62,902 bases of DNA, taken from contig NZ_AWZU01000031.1 of the NCBI RefSeq assembly GCF_000472385.1, forward strand, positions 29,827 to 92,728, written 5' to 3'. Source of the DNA: Bradyrhizobium sp. ARR65. GTDB lineage: Bacteria > Pseudomonadota > Alphaproteobacteria > Rhizobiales > Xanthobacteraceae. Shown piece by piece: positions 43,185-51,928 of the stretch; position 1 is the stretch's first letter, and each line of letters opens with the position of its first letter. The notes beneath the pieces were generated by a model. It was given only the letters and a program-made list of their open reading frames with translations, did no database searches and was not told the DNA's origin. Both the position numbers and the translations under genes were made by a program.

Positions 43185-44609
43185 ATGGCTTTCAAGGAAT
43201 ATGGCAGCTACGACGCGGTCGGTCTGGCCGATCTTGTTCGCAAAAAGGAGGTGACGCCTCGAGAGCTGCTCGACGAAGCCATCGCGCGAACTGAAAAAGT
43301 CGATCGGCAGATCAATGCCGTCGTGGTCAAGCATTACGACTATGCCGAACGACAGATCGACAAGGGACTTCCTGAAGGCCCCTTCGCGGGCGTTCCTTTC
43401 CTGCTGAAGGACCTCGATCTGTTGGAGGGCACGCGCACGACATTCGGCGCCAGTCTCTACAAGGACGAGGTCGCCGATCATTCGAGCACGCTGGCGCGGC
43501 GCTGCCTGAAGGCGGGGCTGACGATCTTCGGCAAGAGTTCGAGCCCCGAGTTCGGCTTGATGCCGACCACCGAACCTCGCCTGCATGGCCCAACCCGCAA
43601 TCCCTGGAATCTCGCACATTCGGCAGGCGGCTCCTCCGGCGGCGCCGCGGCGTCGGTCGCCGCGCGCATCCTGCCTGTGGCCCACGCCAGCGACGGAGGC
43701 GGCTCGATCCGCATCCCCGCCTCGGCCTGTGGCGTGTTCGGGCTGAAGCCGACCCGCGCGCGCAATCCGGTTGGGCCGGATCGCGGCCAGGGCTGGGCCG
43801 GCTTTTCCTGCGGGCACGTCGTCAGCATCAGCGTGCGCGACAGCGCGGCCATGCTGGACGCGCTGTGCGGGCCGGAGCCGACGAGCCCCTATCACGCGCC
43901 GGCGCCGGAGCGGCCGTTCGTCGAAGAAGTCAGGCGCCACCCCGGCCGCCTGCGCATCGCCTTTACGGCCAAGTCGCCCTATGGCGAGGCGATCGATCCC
44001 GAGATATCGGCGGCCGTGCGCGACACCGCATTGCTATTGGAGAAGCTTGGTCACCATGTCGAGGAGCGCGCGCCCGTGCTGCCGCTCGATCCCGCGGAGG
44101 TGATGGCAACCATCGTCGGCGCCAACACCGCCCTGAGCGTGCGGCTGGCGGAAAAGCGCTTCGGGCGCCCCATGACGGCGGAGGATTTCGAGATCCTGAC
44201 GCTTGTCATGGCACACAATGCGCAAAGCACCAGTGCGACCGATTACGCCGCGGCGGAGCTCGGCGCGTTCCGGATCTCGCGCGCGCTCGCCGAATTCTTC
44301 ACAAGCTGCGACGTCTTCCTGAGCCCAACCTTGTGCACGCCGCCGCTGCGTCTCGGCGAGCTCAATGCGATGGCGCAGGACCTGTCCCATATCGGGCCAA
44401 CCCTGCGGCGTTACATGCCGGGCACCTCGATGTTCAACATGTCGGGCCAGCCTGCCATGTCGGTGCCACTTGCCTGGCATAGTGCCGGGTTGCCCGTCGG
44501 CATGATGTTCGCCGCGCGCTTCGGCGATGAAGCGATGCTGCTGCGCCTCGCCGCGCAGCTCGAGCAGGAGCGGCCGTGGCGCGCGAAACTGCCGCCGATT
44601 TGCACCTAA
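43185..44609 (+). CDS. Amidase (amidase-signature family)
   Basis: 474 residues from ATG 43185; GTG 43158 or ATG 43173 are possible. The Ser-cisSer-Lys triad is intact: Lys in PFLLKDLDLL, the Ser-rich loop in AGGSSGGAAASVAARILPVA, and the nucleophile Ser in ASDGGGSIRIPASACG. The C-terminal half is typical of the family. It hydrolyses a carboxamide to an acid plus ammonia. Position after the ABC importer and 2-hydroxyacid dehydrogenase suggests catabolism of one amide-containing substrate. Confidence 0.88.
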   Translation: MAFKEYGSYDAVGLADLVRKKEVTPRELLDEAIARTEKVDRQINAVVVKHYDYAERQIDKGLPEGPFAGVPFLLKDLDLLEGTRTTFGASLYKDEVADHSSTLARRCLKAGLTIFGKSSSPEFGLMPTTEPRLHGPTRNPWNLAHSAGGSSGGAAASVAARILPVAHASDGGGSIRIPASACGVFGLKPTRARNPVGPDRGQGWAGFSCGHVVSISVRDSAAMLDALCGPEPTSPYHAPAPERPFVEEVRRHPGRLRIAFTAKSPYGEAIDPEISAAVRDTALLLEKLGHHVEERAPVLPLDPAEVMATIVGANTALSVRLAEKRFGRPMTAEDFEILTLVMAHNAQSTSATDYAAAELGAFRISRALAEFFTSCDVFLSPTLCTPPLRLGELNAMAQDLSHIGPTLRRYMPGTSMFNMSGQPAMSVPLAWHSAGLPVGMMFAARFGDEAMLLRLAAQLEQERPWRAKLPPICT

Positions 44610-44708
44610 ATAGCCCAAACTCGGCCTTATTCGGGGGCAAGCCTAACCGAACCTGCGCGCCGGCCATGGCACGGGTGGGCCGGATGCCGTGTTTCGGAGG
44701 ACGGAACA

Positions 44709-45113
44709 TTGACCCAGAGCGATCCAACGGATGAGGCGCTCGCCACCATTGCGAGCATCCTTGAGTACCCGCAGACCCCTCGTGGATCAGAACAGCCCAC
44801 GACTGCATCGCCCCCTATCGCGCCGGTCGGCGCCGATGGCTACACCAAGATCGGTCCCGGCCCGATGGCCGCGATCCGTTTCAAATGGAGCGTGCGCCGC
44901 GGCGAAAACGACGAGTACTATGTCGACGAGATGATCGGAGAGAATTCCGCCCCGATTGTGCTCGGCCCGATGAGCGCGGAAGCGGCGATCAAGATGGTCG
45001 ACGAACGCGAGAGCGAGGCGCGGGCCCGGTTTGAGCAGATCCGACGTGAGATGATTGCTCGCAGTCCTACAGCCGAGGCTGCGGAGGACGTGCGGCGGCA
45101 GGGCGAGGTTTAG
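44709..45113 (+). CDS. Conserved hypothetical protein (134 aa)
   Basis: The start is a TTG preceded by a strong GGAGG. An N-terminal disordered segment (Pro/Ser/Thr-rich) leads to a compact domain, GPMAAIRFKWSVRRGENDEY then YVDEMIGEN, and a C-terminal charged helix (AAIKMVDERESEARARFEQI). No signal peptide or membrane helix, hence cytoplasmic. Family not recognised; codon use is like its neighbours. Confidence 0.6.
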   Translation: MTQSDPTDEALATIASILEYPQTPRGSEQPTTASPPIAPVGADGYTKIGPGPMAAIRFKWSVRRGENDEYYVDEMIGENSAPIVLGPMSAEAAIKMVDERESEARARFEQIRREMIARSPTAEAAEDVRRQGEV

Positions 45114-45208
45114 CCTCTTGCCTTTCCCATATCGGGCGTGTTTGCGAATGCCGAGGACTTGCCCATAGGACAATCGACTCGGCGTTTCCTTTCGCGAATG
45201 AGAGCCCG

Positions 45209-46009
45209 ATGCAACGCATCCTGTCCTGCCTCGCTGCAGTGTTCGTGCTTCTGGCGAGCGCGGCGCAGGCCCAAGAGTCTCGCCAAGAGCCCCGTCAGGA
45301 GATCTCCCGCCTCGACGAGATCATCAAGCGCGGAACGCTTCGCGTCGGCATGACCGGGGATTATCTGCCCTTCAGCGCGTTCGATAGCGCAAGCGGCAAG
45401 TTCCGTGGCTTTGACGTCGATATGGCGGAAGCCCTGGGCAAAGCGCTTGGGGTCAAGGTCGACTATGTCAAAACAGCCTGGCCGCAGCTCACCAAGGATT
45501 TCGAGGCCGACAATTTCGATGTCGCGATGGGTGGCGTCTCGATCACGCTGGACCGGCAGAAGAAAGGCTTCTTCTCAACGCCTGTCATGCGCGAGGGCAA
45601 AACGCCGATCGCGCGCTGCGCCGATGCTGACAAATTCCAGACGCTGGAAACGATCGATCAGCCGGGAGTCCGCGTGATCGTCAATCCCGGCGGTACCAAC
45701 GAGCGCTTTGCGCGCGCCCACATCAAGAATGCCGACATCAAGGTTTACGGCGACAATGTCACGATCTTCGACGAGATCGCCAAGGGCGATGCCGATCTGA
45801 TGATGACGGACGCCTCCGAAACCCGCTATCAGCAGAAGCTGCATCCCGGGGTGCTCTGTGCTATACATCCCGACAAACCGTTCGACTTTGCCGAGAAGGC
45901 TTATTGGCTGCAGCGCGACGAGACTCTGAAAGCCTTTGTCGACCAGTGGCTGCATATCGCGATGGAGGACGGCAGCTTCAAGAAGATTTATGCAGCCTGG
46001 TTCGAGTGA
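45209..46009 (+). CDS. Periplasmic solute-binding-fold protein, cyclohexadienyl dehydratase (PheC)-like
   Basis: 266 residues with a cleaved signal (SCLAAVFVLLASAAQAQ). The fold is that of amino-acid-binding proteins (RLDEIIKRGTLRVGMTGDYL), but several segments match PheC, the periplasmic prephenate/arogenate dehydratase of Pseudomonas: FDVAMGGVSITLDRQKKGFF, VNPGGTNERFARAHIK, DADLMMTDASETRYQQKLHP and DKPFDFAEKAYWLQRDETLK. If active it would make phenylpyruvate in the periplasm. No amino-acid permease genes lie alongside, which favours enzyme over transporter component. Catalytic competence is not proven by eye. Confidence 0.75.
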   Translation: MQRILSCLAAVFVLLASAAQAQESRQEPRQEISRLDEIIKRGTLRVGMTGDYLPFSAFDSASGKFRGFDVDMAEALGKALGVKVDYVKTAWPQLTKDFEADNFDVAMGGVSITLDRQKKGFFSTPVMREGKTPIARCADADKFQTLETIDQPGVRVIVNPGGTNERFARAHIKNADIKVYGDNVTIFDEIAKGDADLMMTDASETRYQQKLHPGVLCAIHPDKPFDFAEKAYWLQRDETLKAFVDQWLHIAMEDGSFKKIYAAWFE

Positions 46010-46188
46010 GGTCAGGAACCGTCCGCGCTCTCCGGACATTGATCGGCCGTCCGGACCGGGTGCGCGGGGCGCATTGAACCTGAGTCGCTAGCCCACGACT
46101 CATGTTCTGAAGTGATCTGGATCGCGCTTTGGGCGCACGCCCATGCGTAGGACCCGTGCGAGGGACAAAGCCCGCTCAGGAGGTCACG

Positions 46189-47007
46189 ATGACAAGGCTG
46201 TTGGCTCTTGCCGCATTCCTGTTCGCGAGCAGCGCCGCCCAGGCCCAATACACGTTCCATTATGGCGGGCACACCATCCATATCGATCCGGACCGCGGCA
46301 TTGTCTCGATCCCTGGCATTTACGACAACACCGGTCGCAAGGCCAAACGCATCCGCAATCATGATCGGGCGTCCGCGCGCAAGCAACAACAGCCTCCGCA
46401 GGAGGCCAAGGTCGAGCCGCAGCCGCAGACACCAGCCGCGCCGCCTGGTGAGGCCGCTGCCACACCAGCGCCCGCGCAAACGGCGGTGACGCCGTCTCCA
46501 GCCGCTCCGACGACGGACAGCCCGCCACCGGCGGAGCCCGAGCCGACGACAATGGCGAATAGCACGCCGGCGGATGCAGCCATGTCGCCTCCGCCTGCTT
46601 CTCACACGGCAGCACCAGTCGCACAACAGGATGCCGCAGCAAAGCCCGCCGCTGCTGCTGCGCCGAACTCGCAGCCGGCCCCTGTGCCCGCAGCGCTGCG
46701 CGATCCCAATTCGCCGCTTGGGGTGTGGTTGACGGAAGAGAAGGAAGGCAAGGTCCGCATCGAGCAGTGCGGCGCCAATCTCTGCGGCTATTCGGTGGAC
46801 GCAAAGACCAACCAGAATGGCGAGCAGGTTCTCATCAACATGAAACCGGGCAAGGACCTGAAATGGAGTGGCCGGATTCTTGATCCCAACACGGGCAGCA
46901 CCTACGACTCAACCATCGCCTTGAAGGGACCCGACACTCTTCGCGTCCAGGGCTGCGCCTTTGGCGGCATGTTCTGCGGGGGCCAGACCTGGACGCGCGT
47001 CAATTGA
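46189..47007 (+). CDS. Exported DUF2147-domain protein
   Basis: 272 residues; AGGAGG precedes ATG 46189. Signal peptide MTRLLALAAFLFASSAAQAQ, a short N-terminal segment (YTFHYGGHTIHIDPDRGIV), a roughly 110-residue Pro/Ala-rich linker, and a C-terminal DUF2147 domain (PLGVWLTEEKEGKVRIEQCG through FGGMFCGGQTWTRVN). DUF2147 proteins are periplasmic lipocalin-like proteins of unknown function. The long linker suggests attachment or reach across the periplasm. Confidence 0.78.
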   Translation: MTRLLALAAFLFASSAAQAQYTFHYGGHTIHIDPDRGIVSIPGIYDNTGRKAKRIRNHDRASARKQQQPPQEAKVEPQPQTPAAPPGEAAATPAPAQTAVTPSPAAPTTDSPPPAEPEPTTMANSTPADAAMSPPPASHTAAPVAQQDAAAKPAAAAAPNSQPAPVPAALRDPNSPLGVWLTEEKEGKVRIEQCGANLCGYSVDAKTNQNGEQVLINMKPGKDLKWSGRILDPNTGSTYDSTIALKGPDTLRVQGCAFGGMFCGGQTWTRVN

Positions 47008-47093
47008 GGCGCCCCGCCCCACGCTTCTCGTACGCGCTGCGGCTTTGATCTTAGCGGGCGGTCCGAGATCAGCCATGGCGCCGTCATTCATGA

Positions 47094-47270
47094 AGCCGAC
47101 GCGGGTGGAGCACGCTCTGCCGTTATTTCCCGGAACGGCACGACATCGCCGTGGTGCCGGGCACCTGTTTCGGCCTTGCGCCGTTTTTCCGCCTGTCCTA
47201 CGCCGCTTCCGAACAAAACTTGCGCGAGGCCATCGCCCGCATCGCTAATGCTTGCAAGGAGCTGTCATGA
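47094..47270 (+). pseudogene. Fossil C-terminus of a class-I aminotransferase
   Basis: After an in-frame stop at 47091 the frame encodes about 58 residues including RHDIAVVPGTCFGLAPFFRL then SYAASEQNLREAIARIANAC, which is the C-terminal end of a PLP-dependent class I/II aminotransferase (VAVVPGxxFG ... RISYA). The rest of the roughly 400-residue gene is absent. Its stop overlaps the start of the ThDP enzyme as ATGA, the layout of a once-functional operon neighbour. Confidence 0.7.
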
Positions 47271-48940
47271 GCCAATCGAACCCAGCCAAGAATAACTTGC
47301 GCACCGGCGGCCAGATCCTGGTCGATCAGCTCGTCGCGCAAGGGGTCGAGCGGGTCACCTGCGTTCCCGGCGAAAGCTACCTCGCCGCGTTGGACGCGCT
47401 GCATGACAGCAAGATCGACGTCATGATCTGCCGCGCCGAGGGCGGCGCAGCCATGATGGCTGAGGCCTACGGCAAGCTCACGGGGCGCCCCGGCATCTGC
47501 TTCGTCACCCGCGGTCCCGGCGCAAGCAATGCCTGCCACGGTGTGCACATCGCGATGCAGGACTCCACGCCGATGATCCTCTTCATCGGCCAGGTCGATA
47601 CCGGTATGCGCGAGCGGGAGGCGTTCCAGGAGGTCGACTACAAAGCCATGTTCGGCAGCATGGCGAAATGGGTGGTCGAGATCGACCGCCCCGATCGCAT
47701 TCCGGAATTGGTGGCGCGCGCCTTCCGCATCGCCATGCAGGGCCGTCGCGGCCCCGTGGTGATCGCGCTGCCGGAAAACATGCTGACCGAAAAAGCCGCA
47801 GTGAGCGACGCACCGCGCGTCGAGCCCGCGATGAGCTGGCCCGCGCCATCCGATATCGAGCGCCTCGGCGCTTTGCTCGCGCAAGCGAAGGCGCCGATCG
47901 CCATTCTCGGCGGGTCGGGTTGGGACGAAACGGCAATTAAGAGTATTGCGCGCTTCGCCGAGCGCTTCGAACTCCCGGTCGCAACCTCGTTTCGCCGCGC
48001 GTCGCTGTTTGACGCCGATCATCCCACCTACGCCGGCGACCTCGGCATCGGACCCGATCCGCGCCTCAAAGCGCGCATCACCGGCGCCGATCTGATCCTG
48101 CTGATCGGCGGCCGGCTGTCGGAAATGCCGTCCTCCTCCTATACGTTGCTCGACATTCCCTCCCCCGCTCAGCAGCTCGTTCACGTGCATCCGGGCGCGG
48201 AAGAACTCGGCCGGGTCTATCAGCCGACGCTTGCGATAGAGGCCAGCCCGACCGCCTTCGCTCAGGCCGTCGAGACGTTGAAGCCTCGCGCCGCTGTCGC
48301 CTGGACCGGCAAGGCGGCCAAGGCGCACGCCGAGTACCTCGACTGGACCGACAAGCCCCGCGAACTACCGGGCCCCTTCCAATATGGCGAAGTCGTCGTG
48401 TGGCTGCGGGACCGCCTGCCGAAGGACGCGATCGTCTGCAACGGCGCCGGCAATTATGCCGGCTGGCTGCATCGCCATCATCGGTTCCACACCTTCGCCG
48501 CGCAGCTCGCGCCGACCTCCGGCTCCATGGGCTATGGTGTGCCGGCCGCCGTGCTGGCGAAGCGGCAATATCCCGATCGTGTCGTCGTGGCCTTTGCCGG
48601 CGATGGCTGCTTCCTGATGAACGGCCAGGAGTTCGCCACCGCCGTCCAATATGGCGCGGCGATCATCGTCGTCATCATCGACAACGGCCAATACGGCACA
48701 ATTCGCATGCATCAGGAGCGCGACTATCCAGGCCGCGTGATCGGAACGCAGCTCCAAAACCCCGATTTCGCGCTCTATGCCAGAGCCTTCGGCGGCCACG
48801 GCGAGCGGGTCGAGCGAACCGAGGATTTTGCGCCCGCGTTCGAGCGTGCGCTCGCCTCCGGCAAGCCCTCGATCCTGCATTGCTTGCTCGATCCGCGCGC
48901 GATCTCCGTGGGCAAGGACTTTGTACCCAGCAAGGCTTAA
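47267..48940 (+). CDS. Thiamine-diphosphate-dependent enzyme (acetolactate-synthase-like)
   Basis: 557 residues from ATG 47267 with AAGGAG upstream. The N-terminal PYR domain has the catalytic Glu in CRAEGGAAMMAEAYGKL and RGPGASNACHGVHIAMQDST; the C-terminal PP domain has the ThDP/Mg motif GDGCFLMNGQEFATA...DNGQYG. Members decarboxylate or ligate 2-oxo acids. A D-amino-acid-type oxidase four bases downstream and the aminotransferase fossil upstream both make or consume 2-oxo acids, so it may decarboxylate the oxo acid from an amino acid. Specificity unknown. Confidence 0.88.
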   Translation: MSQSNPAKNNLRTGGQILVDQLVAQGVERVTCVPGESYLAALDALHDSKIDVMICRAEGGAAMMAEAYGKLTGRPGICFVTRGPGASNACHGVHIAMQDSTPMILFIGQVDTGMREREAFQEVDYKAMFGSMAKWVVEIDRPDRIPELVARAFRIAMQGRRGPVVIALPENMLTEKAAVSDAPRVEPAMSWPAPSDIERLGALLAQAKAPIAILGGSGWDETAIKSIARFAERFELPVATSFRRASLFDADHPTYAGDLGIGPDPRLKARITGADLILLIGGRLSEMPSSSYTLLDIPSPAQQLVHVHPGAEELGRVYQPTLAIEASPTAFAQAVETLKPRAAVAWTGKAAKAHAEYLDWTDKPRELPGPFQYGEVVVWLRDRLPKDAIVCNGAGNYAGWLHRHHRFHTFAAQLAPTSGSMGYGVPAAVLAKRQYPDRVVVAFAGDGCFLMNGQEFATAVQYGAAIIVVIIDNGQYGTIRMHQERDYPGRVIGTQLQNPDFALYARAFGGHGERVERTEDFAPAFERALASGKPSILHCLLDPRAISVGKDFVPSKA

Positions 48941-48943
48941 GCC

Positions 48944-50215
48944 ATGACAGAGACCAGCGCGCGCCACGTTGCCATCATTGGAGCCGGCGCTGTCGGCGTG
49001 ATCAGCGCCATCGAGGCGCTGCGCGACGGCCGCCGCGTAACGCTGATCGATCCGGGCGAACCCGGCGGGACGCAGGCGGCAAGCTATGGCAATGCCGGCT
49101 GGCTGTCGTCGCATTCGGTGATCCCGCCGGCGGAGCCTGGCGTCTGGAAGAAGGTGCCGAAATATCTGATGGATCCGCTGGGGCCGCTGGCAATCCGCTG
49201 GTCCTATTTGCCGAAAGCCCTGCCCTGGCTGATCCGCTATCTCTTGTCAGGCTGGACCGAGGCGAAGGTCGAGGCGACGGCTCGCGCGCTGCGACCGCTG
49301 CTCAAGGATGCGCCCGCCCTCCACAAGACGTTGGCGGAGGAAGCTGGCGTTCCCGATCTGATCGAGCGCAATGGCGTGCTGCACATTTTTCCCTCGCGCG
49401 CACCGTTCGATGCCGATCTCGGCTGGCGCATCCGCAAGCGCATCGGCATCGAGTGGCTTGAGCTCTCGGCCGATGAAATGCGCCAGCGCGAGCCAGATCT
49501 TCATCCCCGCTACACCTTTGGTGTCCTGGTCGAGGAGGCCGGGCGCTGCCGCAACCCCGGCAATTACGTTGCCGCACTTGCCGGGCTGGCGCTGTCGCGC
49601 GGTGCGCAACGCGTGGCTGCGAAGGCAACGGCGCTCAAACTTCAGAACGGAAGACTCGTCAGCGTCGTCACCGACCGCGGCGAAATCGCCTGCGATGCCG
49701 CCGTGGTTGCCGCAGGCGCGCGGTCCAAGGCGCTTGCGGCCTCCGTCGGCGATAACCTGCCGCTTGAGACCGAGCGCGGCTATCACGTTGTCGTCGAAGA
49801 TCCAGGCACGGGACCGCGCACCTCCATGATGGCGTCCGATGCAAAAATGGTGGTGAACTGGACCGACCAGGGGCTGCGCGCCGCGGGCACGGTCGAGATC
49901 GCAGGTCTCGATGCCCCACCGAACTGGAAGCGCGCCGATATTCTTCGCGACAATCTCTTCGGCATTTTCCCGAAACTGGCCAAGGACATTCCGGCGTCCC
50001 GCATCAAGATCTGGTTCGGGCATCGGCCGAGCATGCCGGATGGCCGCCCCTGCATTGGCTATGCGAGGGCCTCGAAGGACATCGTCTATGCGTTCGGCCA
50101 CGGCCATGTCGGCCTGGTCGGCTCGGCACGCACCGGCCGCCTGGTCGCGCAACTGCTCGGGCATCGCGAGCCCGAAATTCCGCTCGGGCCTTTTTCGCCT
50201 GACCGCTTTCTCTGA
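48944..50215 (+). CDS. FAD-dependent oxidoreductase, D-amino-acid dehydrogenase (DadA) type
   Basis: 423 residues. The FAD-binding GxGxxG is at the N-terminus (HVAIIGAGAVGVISAIEAL), followed by GGTQAASYGNAGWLSSHSVI, typical of DadA; GRCRNPGNYVAALAGLALSR and the C-terminal FGHRPSMPDGRPCIGYA...FGHGHVGLVGSARTGRLVAQ complete the DAO fold. It oxidatively deaminates a D-amino acid, or a related imino/amino acid, to a 2-oxo acid that the co-transcribed ThDP enzyme could use. Confidence 0.88.
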   Translation: MTETSARHVAIIGAGAVGVISAIEALRDGRRVTLIDPGEPGGTQAASYGNAGWLSSHSVIPPAEPGVWKKVPKYLMDPLGPLAIRWSYLPKALPWLIRYLLSGWTEAKVEATARALRPLLKDAPALHKTLAEEAGVPDLIERNGVLHIFPSRAPFDADLGWRIRKRIGIEWLELSADEMRQREPDLHPRYTFGVLVEEAGRCRNPGNYVAALAGLALSRGAQRVAAKATALKLQNGRLVSVVTDRGEIACDAAVVAAGARSKALAASVGDNLPLETERGYHVVVEDPGTGPRTSMMASDAKMVVNWTDQGLRAAGTVEIAGLDAPPNWKRADILRDNLFGIFPKLAKDIPASRIKIWFGHRPSMPDGRPCIGYARASKDIVYAFGHGHVGLVGSARTGRLVAQLLGHREPEIPLGPFSPDRFL

Positions 50216-50443
50216 AGTCCGCTCGCGCGACAACGAGGTATGGCCGACAACGCCAACGGCGCCTTATCCGCCGACCGAGTCCTATTTCATGACTCGTTCT
50301 GGCCCGAGGCGCGACTCACGCGCGCCCGGTTCATGGGTGCGATTTACGATGAGCACACCGGGATTCTGCGCGGCTCCAAACCGGAGAAAGCCTGCACGGC
50401 GATCCGGCCGCCAGCGGCGCAAAGGATAGGACCACCTACAGTC

Positions 50444-50851
50444 CTATCCAACAGCCGCGTTATATTCGGCGTCGGTGACGTGCTCCATCCAGGTCACGTG
50501 ATTGCCGTCCAGAGATTCATGCATCGCGACGTGAACCATGCCCGTGGTCGGAGCGGCGCCATGCCAGTGCTTCTCGCCCGGCGGAATCCAGACGACATCG
50601 CCGGCTTTGATTTCGCGGATCGGGCCGCCCTTGGCCTGGATCCGCCCGACACCCTGGATCACATAAAGCGTTTGCCCCAAGGGATGGGTGTGCCACGCCG
50701 TGCGCGCGCCGGGCTCAAACGCGACGCGGGCGGAGGCAACACGTGCCGGCGCCTGCGGGGTGATGATCGGGTCCTGCCATACCGTGCCCGTAAAGCTTTC
50801 GGCCGATGCGCGGCGGGTCGGGCGCGATCCGGCGAGATAGATGTCCACCAT
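50444..50851 (-). CDS. Small cupin-domain protein
   Basis: 135 residues, a single cupin barrel: FEPGARTAWHTHPLGQTLYV supplies His, His and Gln/Glu ligands and PPGEKHWHGAAPTTGMVHVA the second motif. The C-terminal HESLDGNHVTWMEHVTDAEY is shared with a cupin group that includes manganese-dependent hydroxynitrile lyases, but most members are uncharacterised. Opposite strand to the DadA gene; a GC-rich repeat separates it from the RraA-like gene on the same strand. Confidence 0.8.
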   Translation of the reverse strand: MVDIYLAGSRPTRRASAESFTGTVWQDPIITPQAPARVASARVAFEPGARTAWHTHPLGQTLYVIQGVGRIQAKGGPIREIKAGDVVWIPPGEKHWHGAAPTTGMVHVAMHESLDGNHVTWMEHVTDAEYNAAVG

Positions 50852-50875
50852 GCTGTCTCTCCCTATGTCTGCTCA

Positions 50876-50990
50876 CTTGTGGGGTGGGCAAAAGCGCGGC
50901 AACGCCGTGCCCACCGATCTTTATCAGTCGTATGATGGTGGGCACGCTTCAAGTGCGCTTTGAAGTGCGCTTTGCCCACCCTACAACACT
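50876..50990. repeat. Palindromic intergenic repeat (GGGTGGGCA/TGCCCACCC family)
   Basis: GGGGTGGGCA and TGCCCACC arms form nested hairpins, and AGTGCGCTTTGA is tandemly duplicated near 50951. The same GGTGGGC...GCCCACCCT wording recurs at 54607-54640. Common in Bradyrhizobium intergenic regions; probable transcription end or processing site. Confidence 0.55.
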
Positions 50991-50997
50991 CTGCGCC

Positions 50998-51696
50998 CTA
51001 CTTCTTCGACGCCGCGTAGCGCGCCTTGGTCTCGGCATTCATGGGATAAAGGCCAGGCAGCGATGCGCCATTGTTCACCTCGTTGACAATCCAGCCTTCC
51101 ATGCGTTCCTGCTCCGGTCCTTCCGCGAGCACATGGTCCAGGAAAGCCTGCGGGATCAGGACCGCGCCATCCTGGTCGGCCACCACGATGTCATTCGGGA
51201 ATACCGCAACACCGCCGCAGCCGATCGGCTCGCCCCAGCCGACAAAGGTCAAGCCTGCGACCGAGGGCGGCGCCGCATAGCCATTGCACCACACCGGCAG
51301 GTTCGTACCCATCACGCCTTCGAGATCGCGCACCACGCCATCGGTAATCAGCGCCGTGACGCCGCGCTTGACCATGCGCGCACACAAAATGTCGCCAAAG
51401 ATGCCGGCATCGGAGATGCCCATGGCATCGACCACGGCGATGCAGCCCTCGGGCATGGCCTCGATCGCGGTGCGGGTGGAAATCGGCGACGACCAGGACT
51501 CCGGCGTCGCCAGATCCTCACGCGCCGGCACGAAGCGGAGCGTGAAGGCCGCGCCGACCAGCCGCTTCTGCCCCGGATGCAACGGACGCGCGCCGCGCAT
51601 CCAGACGTTTCGCAACCCCTTTTTCAGGAGAACTGTGGTGATGGTCGCAGTGGAGACTTTGGAAAGGGTCGCGATGGCGTCGGGGGTCAGGGACAT
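50998..51696 (-). CDS. RraA-family protein (HMG/CHA-aldolase-like)
   Basis: 232 residues. MSLTPDAIATLSKVSTATIT and GDILCARMVKRGVTALITDG with VRD following match the RraA/4-hydroxy-4-methyl-2-oxoglutarate aldolase fold; the Gx(4)CxR...D pocket for a divalent metal and oxo acid is present. Residues near the C-terminus (PLYPMNAETKARYA) extend beyond E. coli RraA, favouring an aldolase/decarboxylase over an RNase E inhibitor. Could act on an oxaloacetate-like acid. It diverges from the pxpBCA operon across about 230 bases. Confidence 0.8.
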   Translation of the reverse strand: MSLTPDAIATLSKVSTATITTVLLKKGLRNVWMRGARPLHPGQKRLVGAAFTLRFVPAREDLATPESWSSPISTRTAIEAMPEGCIAVVDAMGISDAGIFGDILCARMVKRGVTALITDGVVRDLEGVMGTNLPVWCNGYAAPPSVAGLTFVGWGEPIGCGGVAVFPNDIVVADQDGAVLIPQAFLDHVLAEGPEQERMEGWIVNEVNNGASLPGLYPMNAETKARYAASKK

Positions 51697-51928
51697 CGAA
51701 GATTAGGCTCCTTAAGGGTGAGCAGATTGCGGGCGCATCTTGCGGGGCGCGCACCTGCCGTCAAGGGAAAGCTGCAGGGCTCAATTCCTCGCAAGCGATA
51801 AAGCGACTTTATCGCGCGGCATTGCATCAATTTATTGAACTTGCGGGATTTTTTCGGGAAAGCGGATTCCACTGGAACACAAAACAAGCTACAGCTTGGA
51901 AAGCTCCCGATTGCGACATTGTGAGACG

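Noticed and set aside
50240..50443. Short frame after DadA (MADNANGALSADRVLFHDSFW...)
   Set aside because: No ribosome site or recognisable family; the open frame continues antisense through the cupin gene, so coding cannot be supported.
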